Source: JASMHC01 sp964476515
GTDB taxonomy: Bacteria > Pseudomonadota > Alphaproteobacteria > Rhodobacterales > Rhodobacteraceae
Assembly (NCBI GenBank): GCA_964476515.1
Contig: CAYZAY010000105.1
Coordinates: 1-8,098, forward strand
Length of the DNA stretch: 8,098 nt
Reading direction: 5' to 3'
A model generated the notes under the pieces. The model was not told where the DNA came from. It searched no databases and was given only the letters and a program-made list of their open reading frames with translations. Numbering within the stretch: the first letter of the stretch is position 1; each line of letters starts with the position of its first letter. A program made the translations under genes and the position numbers. Below, in pieces: positions 1 to 6,762 of the stretch.

Positions 1-160
1 ACAGCCTGAGAAATGCGCACGGACTTTCCCATAAGTTTCGCATCGGAAACACCGAAAATGTAAGCCGAAAACGACCAGATGCGGCACATGCCGAAATTGG
101 GTCTCGCGCCTTGCGGTTATTATTTCTATAAACTGCCCAAAAATAATCGGAGGCCAATCG
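1..160 (+). promoter_or_regulatory. Non-coding leader region upstream of rpiA
   Basis: No convincing gene lies here. The part nearest rpiA is AT-rich and holds a -10-like TATAAA at 127-132, but no good -35 lies 16-18 bases before it. An alternative pair, TTGGGT (97-102) and TATTAT (118-123), has a short 15-base spacer. The ribosome-binding site CGGAGG (148-153) is clear, 7 bases before the rpiA ATG, and fixes that start. The promoter is inferred from position, since rpiA is first in its transcription direction here. Confidence 0.35.
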
Positions 161-952
161 ATGAGCGTAGATCTGTCACCAATCGACAAGGCAAAGTTTG
201 TAGCAGCCAAAAAAGCCTCAGAATATGTCGAGGACGGCATGCGCGTCGGGCTTGGAACCGGCTCGACCGCCGCTTGGATGGTTCGCTGCGTGGGCGAAAT
301 GGTCCGCGAAGAAGGCTTGCGGATTAAAGGCGTTCCAACTTCGACCCGCACCGCTGAACTGGCGCGTGATGTCGGGATCGACGTGATTTCGCTAGACGAA
401 GCCAAATGGCTGGACCTGACAATCGACGGCGCCGATGAATTTGACAGCGAACTCAGTCTGATCAAAGGCGGCGGCGGGGCGTTGTTGCAGGAAAAGATCG
501 TGGCAACGGCAAGCGACCAGATGATCGTCATCGCGGATGCCGCCAAAGAAGTTGAAACGCTCGGTGCGTTTCCCCTGCCGATCGAAGTTATTCCCTTTGG
601 CTGGCAGACCTCAAAAGCTCTTGTCGAAGAAATGCTGATTTCGATGGATGTGCTTGGTCAGCAGGCAAGTCTGCGTATGGACGGGGACGCCCCGTTTGTT
701 ACGGACGAAGGAAATCACATTCTTGATCTTCACCTGAAACGTATCGGCAAGCCCCGTGACGTGGCGTTGGTTTTGAACCAAGTGCCTGGTGTTGTTGAAA
801 ACGGCCTGTTCATCGATATTTGTGACAAAGTCGTGATCGGTTACGGGGATGGCAAAGTCGAAGTGCGCGACATACATGAAGGCGCAATGAGCGAAGAACA
901 GGTTCAGTTTCTTGAGACTGACAATCTGTTTCGTGATCTCGACGGCGAATAG
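161..952 (+). CDS. rpiA: Ribose-5-phosphate isomerase A
   Basis: This enzyme interconverts ribose 5-phosphate and ribulose 5-phosphate in the non-oxidative pentose phosphate pathway, in the cytoplasm. The 263-residue product shows the family signatures in order: the phosphate-binding loop GLGTGST (30-36), TSTRTAELA (60-68), LTIDGADEFD (86-95), and IKGGGGALLQEKIVA (101-115). The catalytic residues are visible as D89, D92, K102 and E111, with the same spacing as E. coli D81, D84, K94 and E103. The protein is about 44 residues longer than E. coli RpiA (219), mainly through a C-terminal tail that I associate with alphaproteobacterial RpiA. The start is supported by CGGAGG 7 bases upstream. The stop codon overlaps the gor ribosome-binding site, so the two genes are probably one operon. 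Nothing looks broken. Confidence 0.96.
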   Translation: MSVDLSPIDKAKFVAAKKASEYVEDGMRVGLGTGSTAAWMVRCVGEMVREEGLRIKGVPTSTRTAELARDVGIDVISLDEAKWLDLTIDGADEFDSELSLIKGGGGALLQEKIVATASDQMIVIADAAKEVETLGAFPLPIEVIPFGWQTSKALVEEMLISMDVLGQQASLRMDGDAPFVTDEGNHILDLHLKRIGKPRDVALVLNQVPGVVENGLFIDICDKVVIGYGDGKVEVRDIHEGAMSEEQVQFLETDNLFRDLDGE

Positions 953-960
953 GAAATTAA

Positions 961-2316
961 ATGACGTTTGACTACGATCTTTTTGTCATCGGCGCAGGTT
1001 CCGGTGGCGTAAGGGCAGCGCGGGTTGCGGCTGCTGAAGGCGTGAAAGTGGCTTTGGCCGAAGAAGACCGCTACGGCGGCACGTGTGTAATCCGTGGCTG
1101 TGTACCCAAGAAGCTGATGGTGTTTGCGTCCGAGTTTTCGACGTCGTTTGAGCAAGCACAGTCTTATGGTTGGGATATAGGTGATGTTAAATTCAACTGG
1201 TCCGATTTCCGCGCCAAGATGCATGCTGAACTGGATCGGCTTGAGGGTATTTACAGAAAGCTATTGGCAAATTCTAATGTTGAGACCTTTGATCAACGCG
1301 CCAAGCTAGTTGATGCTCATACAGTTGAACTTGCAGATGGGTCGCGAAAGACCGCTAAGACAATCTTGATCGCCACCGGTGGTCGTCCTGTGTTGCCGGG
1401 GGTGCCGGGTGACGAATTGGGAATTACTTCGAACGATATATTCCTTCTCGATGAACTGCCAAAGTCGATCCTGATCATCGGCGGTGGGTACATTGCCTGT
1501 GAATTTGCCGGCGTGATGAATGGATTGGGTGTTGAAACCACCCAGTACTATCGCGGTGCCCAAATCCTCCGCGGGTTTGATGGAGAAGCCCGCGGCCTCG
1601 TTGCTGAAGAGATGAAGCAAAACGGTATTGATCTGCACACCGGAACCAACATTCTTAAAATGAAACAGGTTGAAGGCGGCATTTGGGTCAAAGCCACAAA
1701 CGGCGATGAGCGCGTTTTTGGCAAGGTAATGTTTGCGACCGGTCGTGTGCCAAATTCTAACGGCCTTGGGCTTGAGGACGTTGGGATTGAAGTTGGCCGC
1801 AAAGGCGAAATCAAGGTTGATGAGTTCTCTAAAACGGCAGTAGATTCAGTCTACGCCATCGGTGATGTGACCGACCGCGTGAACCTGACACCTGTCGCAA
1901 TCCGCGAGGGCATGGCGTTTGTCGAAACGGTTTATAAAGACAACCCTACGTCGCCCGATCACGAGTTGATCCCCACCGCGATATTTACCCAACCCGAAAT
2001 GGGTACTGTTGGCCTATCTGAAGAAGATGCCGCCGATCTGGGACCGATTGAGGTTTACTGCACTAGCTTCAAACCAATGAAGCAATCTTTTGCAGGACAC
2101 AGTGATCGCGTGCTTATGAAGTTGATCGTGGATCGAGACACTCGCAAGGTTTTGGGATGCCACATCGTGGCCGAAGGGGCCGGTGAAATGATCCAGATGG
2201 TGGGTATTGCAATAAAAATGGGCGCAACCAAAGAAGATTTCGATCGAACGGTTGCAGTTCACCCAACGATGGCCGAAGAATTGGTCACAATGAAAACACC
2301 TGTGCGGACCGCTTGA
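961..2316 (+). CDS. gor: Glutathione-disulfide reductase
   Basis: This FAD-dependent flavoprotein reduces oxidised glutathione with NADPH and keeps the cytoplasmic thiol pool reduced. The 451 residues follow the class I disulfide reductase plan: FAD-binding GAGSGG (11-16), redox-active C42 and C47 in GGTCVIRGCVPKK, NADPH-binding GGGYIA (174-179), the second FAD contact AIGDVTD (299-305), and the dimerisation domain ending in HPTMAEE (434-440) with the H434/E439 active-site pair. R198 and R204 occupy the positions of the two arginines that give E. coli GR its NADPH preference, which argues against dihydrolipoamide dehydrogenase or mercuric reductase. CVIRGC is the plant/cyanobacterial-type motif rather than the enterobacterial CVNVGC. 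AGGA (951-954) overlaps the rpiA stop codon and lies 6 bases before the ATG, implying translational coupling. Pairing with rpiA joins pentose phosphate metabolism, a source of NADPH, with NADPH-dependent redox defence. Confidence 0.95.
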   Translation: MTFDYDLFVIGAGSGGVRAARVAAAEGVKVALAEEDRYGGTCVIRGCVPKKLMVFASEFSTSFEQAQSYGWDIGDVKFNWSDFRAKMHAELDRLEGIYRKLLANSNVETFDQRAKLVDAHTVELADGSRKTAKTILIATGGRPVLPGVPGDELGITSNDIFLLDELPKSILIIGGGYIACEFAGVMNGLGVETTQYYRGAQILRGFDGEARGLVAEEMKQNGIDLHTGTNILKMKQVEGGIWVKATNGDERVFGKVMFATGRVPNSNGLGLEDVGIEVGRKGEIKVDEFSKTAVDSVYAIGDVTDRVNLTPVAIREGMAFVETVYKDNPTSPDHELIPTAIFTQPEMGTVGLSEEDAADLGPIEVYCTSFKPMKQSFAGHSDRVLMKLIVDRDTRKVLGCHIVAEGAGEMIQMVGIAIKMGATKEDFDRTVAVHPTMAEELVTMKTPVRTA

Positions 2317-2340
2317 AAATCAGGCGATCCTGCACAGTTA

Positions 2341-2355
2341 TTAAGTAGCGTTTAA
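2341..2355. promoter_or_regulatory. CtrA-like box (TTAA-N7-TTAA) upstream of hflK
   Basis: TTAA at 2341-2344 and TTAA at 2352-2355 are separated by exactly 7 bases, which matches the binding consensus of the alphaproteobacterial cell-cycle regulator CtrA. The site lies in the 64-base gor-hflK gap, ending 25 bases before the hflK ATG, close enough to overlap a promoter. The match is seen directly. Binding by CtrA is an inference, and an eight-base match in an AT-rich gap can arise by chance. Confidence 0.4.
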
Positions 2356-2380
2356 GAACGTATCAAAAAGGGAAGTCTTT

Positions 2381-3517
2381 ATGGCTGGAAACAACGGCGG
2401 CCCGTGGGGCGGCGGCGGAAACAGCGGGGGCGACGGCGACAACCGGAATAACGGTGGTGGCGGTCGCAAGCCCGGCGGAGATCCTCAGATCCCCGAAATC
2501 GACGAGCTGGTCAAAAAGGGCCAGGAACAATTGCGCGTCCTGATGGGTGGTCGTGGAGGCAACTCTGGCGGCGGTTCTGGCGGCAGCGGTGGGTCTGGTG
2601 GTCCTCGGTTTACACGCGGGACTGTTGGTCTAGGCGTGGCTGTCGCGGCCGTTCTTTGGGGATTGGCAAGCTTTTATACAGTCAAACCGGAAGAACAGTC
2701 GGTTGAGCTGTTCCTTGGTAGCTATTCAAGCACAGGCAATCCGGGTCTGAACTTTGCGCCTTGGCCGATTGTAACGGCTGAAGTCGTCAATGTGACCTCG
2801 GAACGTACAGAAGACATCGGCGTGTCGCGCAGCGGTTCGGGCGGAAATGGCCTGATGCTGACGACGGATGCGAACATCGTGGATATCGACTTCCAAGTTG
2901 TTTGGAACATCAACGATCCTGCACGTTTGCTTTTTAATATTGCTGAACCTAGGGAAACCGTTCAGGCGGTGTCTGAATCGGTTATGCGCGAAATTATTGC
3001 AGCGTCGAACCTTGCACCGATCCTTAACCGTGATCGTGGCGCGATTGCCGATGCAGCGCGTGAAAACATTCAAGCGACGCTGGACGAGTATAACTCGGGC
3101 ATCAATATCGTTCGTGTGAACCTGGACAAGGCTGACCCGCCGCGTGAAGTTATTGACGCTTTCCGTGACGTTCAGGCCGCTGAACAGGAACGTGATCGTC
3201 TGGAACGTCAGGCGGATGCCTATGCGAACCGTGTTCTCGCAGAAGCGCGTGGTGCGGCTGCGCAGATCCTCGAAGAGGCTGAAGGCTACCGTGCTCAAAC
3301 TGTCAACGAAGCACTTGGTGAAGCCAGCCGATTTAGCGCCGTTCTGGCCGAATATCAAAAGGCCGAGGAAGTGACCCGCAAACGTCTCTACATCGAAACG
3401 ATGGAGCGTGTGTTGGGTGACGTCGACAAAATGATCCTAGATGGATCAATCGCAGGCGAGGGCGGATCAGTTGTTCCGTATCTTCCACTGAATGAACTTA
3501 AGCGTGGGGGGAACTAA
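2381..3517 (+). CDS. hflK: FtsH-modulating membrane protein HflK (SPFH family)
   Basis: HflK pairs with HflC to form a large SPFH (stomatin/prohibitin/flotillin/HflKC) assembly on the periplasmic face of the inner membrane, which encloses and restrains the FtsH protease. The 378-residue protein has the typical cytoplasmic Gly/Asn-rich start (1-33), a short charged helix (about 37-54), a second Gly/Ser-rich stretch (56-74), one transmembrane helix (about 80-99), then the SPFH domain. MLTTDANIVDIDFQVVW (159-175) and the helical, charged 264-340 region ending RLYIETMERVL (335-345) match HflK closely. The glycine-rich N-terminus distinguishes it from HflC. The ribosome-binding site AGGGAAG (2369-2375) is 5 bases before the ATG. 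hflC starts 2 bases after the stop, so the two subunits are made together. It is somewhat shorter than E. coli HflK (419). Confidence 0.95.
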   Translation: MAGNNGGPWGGGGNSGGDGDNRNNGGGGRKPGGDPQIPEIDELVKKGQEQLRVLMGGRGGNSGGGSGGSGGSGGPRFTRGTVGLGVAVAAVLWGLASFYTVKPEEQSVELFLGSYSSTGNPGLNFAPWPIVTAEVVNVTSERTEDIGVSRSGSGGNGLMLTTDANIVDIDFQVVWNINDPARLLFNIAEPRETVQAVSESVMREIIAASNLAPILNRDRGAIADAARENIQATLDEYNSGINIVRVNLDKADPPREVIDAFRDVQAAEQERDRLERQADAYANRVLAEARGAAAQILEEAEGYRAQTVNEALGEASRFSAVLAEYQKAEEVTRKRLYIETMERVLGDVDKMILDGSIAGEGGSVVPYLPLNELKRGGN

Positions 3518-3519
3518 TC

Positions 3520-4398
3520 ATGCGTAGATCAGCATTTATTATACCCGTTCTCGTCATCGCCATTGCTGGTGTATTGTCAGCCGTTTTCGTCGTCGACGAA
3601 CGCGAAAAGGCTCTGGTCCTTCAGTTTGGTCAAATTAAAGCGATCAAAGAAGAACCCGGTTTGGCGTTCAAAATCCCTCTGATCCAAGAAGTCGTAAAGT
3701 ATGACGACCGGATTCTCTCACTTGATACGGACGTGATCGAAGTCACGCCGTCGGATGATCGTCGCTTGGTTGTTGATGCGTTTGCCCGTTACCGGATTGC
3801 AAACGTTCAGCAGTTCCGCGAAGCGGTTGGCGTTGGAGGAACTCGTTTGGCCGAAGATCGTCTGTCATCGATCCTGAACGCGCAAATCCGAGAAGTACTC
3901 GGTGCGGATCAGGTGACATCGGATCGTATCCTATCGACTGACCGTGGCGAGCTGATGGTGCGTATCCGCGATCAAGCCCGTGAAGAGGCCCTTGGCCTTG
4001 GCATCGAAGTCGTTGACGTGCGTTTGAAACAGACAAACCTACCTTCGCAAAACCTTGAAGCGACCTTTGCGCGTATGCGTGCGGAACGTGAACGCGAAGC
4101 AGCGGACGAAATCGCCCGTGGTAACGAAGCCGCGCAGCGTGTTCGCGCGCTTGCAGATCGTACGGTGGTAGAAACCCTTTCGATTGCCGAAAAGGATTCA
4201 CAAATCACCCGTGGTGAGGCTGATGCCGAGCGGAACGCGATCTTTGCAGAAGCCTTTGGTGCAGACGAAGAATTCTTCGCCTTCTACCGTTCGCTTCAGG
4301 CTTACGAAAACGCGTTGAAGGGCAGGAACTCGACGATGGTCATGACACCGGACAGCGAGTTCTTTAACTACCTCAAGTCTGAGACTGGTGGTCAATGA
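3520..4398 (+). CDS. hflC: FtsH-modulating membrane protein HflC (SPFH family)
   Basis: This is the partner of HflK in the inner-membrane complex that modulates FtsH proteolysis of membrane proteins. The 292-residue product has an N-terminal signal anchor (about 5-25), then VVDEREKALVLQFGQI (24-39) opening the SPFH domain. An alanine/glutamate/arginine-rich helix follows, with RMRAEREREAADEIARG (185-201) and ITRGEADAERNAIFAEAF (229-246). The HflC C-terminal signature FFAFYRSLQAYENAL (252-266) and MVMTPDSEFFNYL (273-285) closes the protein. The ribosome-binding site GGGGGGA (3506-3512) lies inside the end of hflK, 7 bases before the ATG. The last codon and stop overlap the next gene by 4 bases (ATGA). 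It is shorter than E. coli HflC (334), and no defects are seen. Confidence 0.95.
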   Translation: MRRSAFIIPVLVIAIAGVLSAVFVVDEREKALVLQFGQIKAIKEEPGLAFKIPLIQEVVKYDDRILSLDTDVIEVTPSDDRRLVVDAFARYRIANVQQFREAVGVGGTRLAEDRLSSILNAQIREVLGADQVTSDRILSTDRGELMVRIRDQAREEALGLGIEVVDVRLKQTNLPSQNLEATFARMRAEREREAADEIARGNEAAQRVRALADRTVVETLSIAEKDSQITRGEADAERNAIFAEAFGADEEFFAFYRSLQAYENALKGRNSTMVMTPDSEFFNYLKSETGGQ

Positions 4399-4604
4399 TC
4401 ACCGCTGCAGTCTTTGCGGTAGGACTTGTACTAATTATCGAGGGGCTGGCCTATGTGCTGGCCCCTTCGCTTATTGAGCGCATGCTTCAGATGCTTGCCG
4501 ATGTTCCCGACCAGGAACGCCGGATCATAGGGGCGTTGGGGATTATTGCGGGGCTCATCTTGGTTTGGATCGCCCACATGCTGGGTCTAACCATCGGGTT
4601 TTAG
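4395..4604 (+). CDS. DUF2065 (YjeT-type) small membrane protein
   Basis: This 69-residue protein of unknown function has two hydrophobic helices (about 3-23 and 43-63) joined by a short polar loop carrying VPDQERRIIGALGI (37-50), the conserved centre of the DUF2065 family. E. coli YjeT, of similar size, is also encoded just downstream of hflC, so both sequence and position support the family call. The ATG overlaps the hflC stop (ATGA at 4395-4398). There is only a weak GGTGG (4388-4392) as ribosome-binding site, so translation is probably coupled to hflC. By context it may be an accessory of HflKC/FtsH or of the envelope quality-control block, but no biochemical role follows from the sequence. 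Confidence 0.85.
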   Translation: MITAAVFAVGLVLIIEGLAYVLAPSLIERMLQMLADVPDQERRIIGALGIIAGLILVWIAHMLGLTIGF

Positions 4605-4627
4605 TCGCAACCCATCACAAGACTATG

Positions 4628-4643
4628 ATTTCACGCGTGAGAT
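4628..4643. promoter_or_regulatory. 16-base near-perfect palindrome upstream of degP
   Basis: ATTTCACGCGTGAGAT has the perfect core TCACGCGTGA (4631-4640), and 7 of its 8 base pairs are Watson-Crick. With no loop it looks more like a dimeric-regulator operator than an RNA hairpin. It sits in the 119-base gap between the DUF2065 gene and degP, about 80 bases before the degP start. A weak promoter-like pair, TTGATC (4664-4669) and GATATC (4687-4692) with a 17-base spacer, lies just downstream, so the palindrome could regulate degP separately from hflKC. No regulator is identified. Confidence 0.3.
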
Positions 4644-4723
4644 TTGCTTCACAGGTAGATTTTTTGATCCAGCGCTCTAGTTTGTCGATATCGCCAAAGA
4701 ATTGATTCAGGAGAGAATGAAGT

Positions 4724-6196
4724 ATGCAGGCAAGTTCCAAAACTGCCGTAGCCGCGAAAAGCGGCGACCGTATGTGGCTCTGGTCCGGATTGATGGTCGG
4801 CACAATTCTTGTAGCCCAATCGCTTGCCGGTGCTGCCAAAGCGGCCCCGGATTCATTTGCGGATATGTTGGAAGAGGTCAGCCCAGCCGTTGTTAATATC
4901 ACGACGACGACGCTTGTAGAATTTGGCGATGAAGACTTAGGCCCAATCGTGCCAGAAGGATCTCCGTTCGAAGATTTCTTCAAAGAATTTGAGGACCGAG
5001 ACCAAGGCGAACAGGGCAGAGCACAACGGTCTCAGGCGCTCGGTTCTGGGTTTGTGATTTCCGACAGCGGTTTCGTGGTGACCAATAATCACGTCATCGA
5101 AGGTGCTGACGAAATCATGATCGAGTTTTTCTCGGGTGAAGAGTATCCCGCGACATTGATTGGTCGTGATCCGAAAACTGACATTGCCGTGCTTAAAGTC
5201 GAAACCGACGAGCCCCTAATTTTTGTAGAATTCGGAGACAGCGATATCGCCCGTGTTGGCGATTGGGTGGTTGCAGTTGGCAACCCACTTGGTCAGGGCT
5301 TTTCCGCCAGTGCGGGGATCATCTCGGCCCGCAATCGGTCTTTGTCTGGCACTTATGATGACTACATTCAAACCGACGCCGCTATTAATCGCGGCAATTC
5401 GGGCGGACCACTGTTCAACATGGACGGCGAAGTTATCGGCGTAAACACGGCTATTCTGTCACCAAACGGCGGCTCAATCGGCATCGGTTTCTCTATGGCT
5501 TCAAACGTCGTTTCAGGCGTTGTGGACCAATTGCAAGAATTTGGCGAAACCCGTCGCGGCTGGCTGGGCGTTCGCATTCAGGATGTGTCCGAAGACATGG
5601 CCGAGGCTATGGGACTAGAGACAACAAATGGCGCAATGGTCACCGACTTACCCCAAGGCCCTGCAGAGGATGCAGGCATCGAGCCGGGTGATGTCATCGT
5701 TGGCTTTAACGGGCACTTTGTTGAAGACGTTCGCGATTTGGTAAATCAGGTGGGCGCAGCGCCTGTTGGTAAAACTGTGAATGTCGATGTGATCCGCAAC
5801 GGCGAACTTGTGACGCTTGAAGTGACACTTGGCCGTCGCGAACTGGCCGAAGGCGAAATCGAAGAAATGGTCACCGAAGAAGAACCAGAGGAAATATCCG
5901 CGGTAATTCTGGGGGTTACGCTTTTCGAAATGACGGATGATTCCCGCGCCGAGGCTGGATTGCCCGAAAACGCCGAAGGATTGTTTGTGGCAGATGTGGA
6001 CCTGTCGTCCGAAGCTTATGAAAAAGGGCTACGTCCCGGTTCGATCATTGAAAAAGCGGGACGGGTTTCCGTTAATACAATCGAAGAGTTCGAAACCCAG
6101 ATTGATGACGCAAAGGATGCTGGGCGAAAATCCATCCTGCTTCTTGTTCGCGACGCAGGAAACCCACGGTTCTTGGCGCTTTCAGTAGAAGACTAA
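4724..6196 (+). CDS. degP: Do-family periplasmic serine endoprotease (DegP/MucD type)
   Basis: This periplasmic protease/chaperone degrades or holds misfolded envelope proteins. The 490 residues comprise a signal peptide (hydrophobic core about 19-38, likely cleaved near AAKA-APD at 40/41), a chymotrypsin-like protease domain (about 46-270), and two PDZ domains (about 279-370 and 395-485). The catalytic triad is H123 in TNNHVI, D153 in KTDIAVLK and S226 in RGNSGGPL. An acidic, charged segment (about 66-100) replaces the cysteine-containing LA loop of E. coli DegP, so it is closer to the MucD/DegQ-like Do proteins. AGGAGA (4709-4714) 9 bases before the ATG supports this start. M17 would be an alternative that gives a shorter, more standard signal peptide. 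The gene follows hflKC and is closed by the hairpin at 6199-6230. A Do-type protease is often linked to hflKC in proteobacteria, as here. Confidence 0.95.
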   Translation: MQASSKTAVAAKSGDRMWLWSGLMVGTILVAQSLAGAAKAAPDSFADMLEEVSPAVVNITTTTLVEFGDEDLGPIVPEGSPFEDFFKEFEDRDQGEQGRAQRSQALGSGFVISDSGFVVTNNHVIEGADEIMIEFFSGEEYPATLIGRDPKTDIAVLKVETDEPLIFVEFGDSDIARVGDWVVAVGNPLGQGFSASAGIISARNRSLSGTYDDYIQTDAAINRGNSGGPLFNMDGEVIGVNTAILSPNGGSIGIGFSMASNVVSGVVDQLQEFGETRRGWLGVRIQDVSEDMAEAMGLETTNGAMVTDLPQGPAEDAGIEPGDVIVGFNGHFVEDVRDLVNQVGAAPVGKTVNVDVIRNGELVTLEVTLGRRELAEGEIEEMVTEEEPEEISAVILGVTLFEMTDDSRAEAGLPENAEGLFVADVDLSSEAYEKGLRPGSIIEKAGRVSVNTIEEFETQIDDAKDAGRKSILLLVRDAGNPRFLALSVED

Positions 6197-6198
6197 AC

Positions 6199-6230
6199 AA
6201 GAAAGGGCGTCCAACTGGGCGCCCTTTCTT
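6199..6230. terminator. Bidirectional intrinsic terminator between degP and the lipoprotein gene
   Basis: AAGAAAGGGCG (6199-6209) pairs perfectly with CGCCCTTTCTT (6220-6230). The stem can extend by one T-G wobble and two C-G pairs to a four-base AACT loop (6213-6216). The right arm ends in TTTCTTATTCT, a T-rich tail for degP transcripts. The A-rich left arm gives a T-rich tail for transcripts from the right. It begins 3 bases after the degP stop and overlaps the stop codon of the minus-strand lipoprotein gene, so both convergent genes end at the same hairpin. Confidence 0.85.
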
Positions 6231-6705
6231 ATTCTATTGGAATTGCAATCAATCCTAGATGCTGGGCCCCCAATATCGACAATACCTGACTGTCGATCCC
6301 CAAGGGGGCCTGCATCAGGCGAATTGCCTTGGATGTGGCCTCATCCATTTTGCCTGTGATCGGACCGGTGTAGAATCCACGGGCCGCCAATCCACGCTGT
6401 ACGCTGGCTATAAAGCCGCTGGTCATCACCCGCTGGCAGGGTACTTCAAACCAAATCTCTTGGCGTTCTTCGACAATGCTTTGTGTGGTCTCGGTCTGAT
6501 AAACGATTTTACCATCAGCGTCCGGAATAGCCGTTTGTGTCGTTTCGGTCTGGATAACAGCTGGCTTGATCTGCTTTGCCCAACAGCTTCCGGGCTTGGC
6601 CCCGTCGGGATGGATTTCGGTCAACGACGTCCCATCATCCAGACCAATCGTACAGCCTGCCAGAACCATTGCCACAAGGGCTGGTATAGCGTTGATCCGG
6701 TTCAT
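6229..6705 (-). CDS. Putative lipoprotein with C-terminal peptidoglycan-binding-like domain
   Basis: The 158-residue product starts with a short lipoprotein signal ending in the lipobox LAGC (15-18), so C18 is probably lipidated after cleavage. A linker follows (about 19-95) with C41 and C90, which could form a disulfide, and two copies of QTETTQ (52-57 and 70-75). The C-terminal part, about 97-150 (FIASVQRGLAARGFYTGPIT and onward), has the pattern of the PG_binding_1 fold: paired leucine/alanine helices around a G-F/Y-x-G-P-I-x-G-K turn. It is probably anchored in the envelope facing peptidoglycan, with no catalytic domain. CCCTA (6710-6714; TAGGG on the coding strand) precedes the ATG by 4 bases. 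The dnaE2 remnant ends 57 bases upstream with no clear terminator between, so co-transcription is possible. I recall similar lipoproteins in Rhodobacteraceae but know no function for them. Confidence 0.8.
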   Translation of the reverse strand: MNRINAIPALVAMVLAGCTIGLDDGTSLTEIHPDGAKPGSCWAKQIKPAVIQTETTQTAIPDADGKIVYQTETTQSIVEERQEIWFEVPCQRVMTSGFIASVQRGLAARGFYTGPITGKMDEATSKAIRLMQAPLGIDSQVLSILGAQHLGLIAIPIE

Positions 6706-6762
6706 AAAGCCCTACTCGATATCTCGGCGGGACTTTAGCAAAACACGGCGCTTGAAAAAGTC

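Noticed and set aside
1..89. Minus-strand open frame running off the left edge, with possible ATGs at 89 (MCRIWSFSAYIFGVSDAKL) or 32 (MGKSVRISQA).
   Set aside because: It is only about 10-29 codons long, has no ribosome-binding site before either ATG and matches no family I recognise. The sequence beyond the edge would be needed.
2320..2335. CAGG-CGAT-CCTG inverted repeat after gor as a terminator.
   Set aside because: The stem has four pairs and no T-run follows, too weak to support transcription termination.
2726..3358. Long minus-strand open frame (210 codons) opposite hflK.
   Set aside because: It is fully antisense to a clearly coding gene, has no recognisable motif, and results from the codon pattern of hflK. 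The same holds for the other antisense frames in rpiA, gor, hflC and degP, and for the plus-strand frame 6259-6738 opposite the lipoprotein gene.
4596..4613. GGGTT...AACCC hairpin at the end of the DUF2065 gene as a terminator.
   Set aside because: The stem has only 5 pairs, with an 8-base loop and no following T-run. At most it is a weak pause.
4702..4896. Plus-strand frame starting just before degP, including an ATG at 4717.
   Set aside because: It overlaps the degP signal-peptide region in another frame. AGGAGA (4709-4714) is correctly placed for the degP ATG at 4724, and the alternative protein has no family features.
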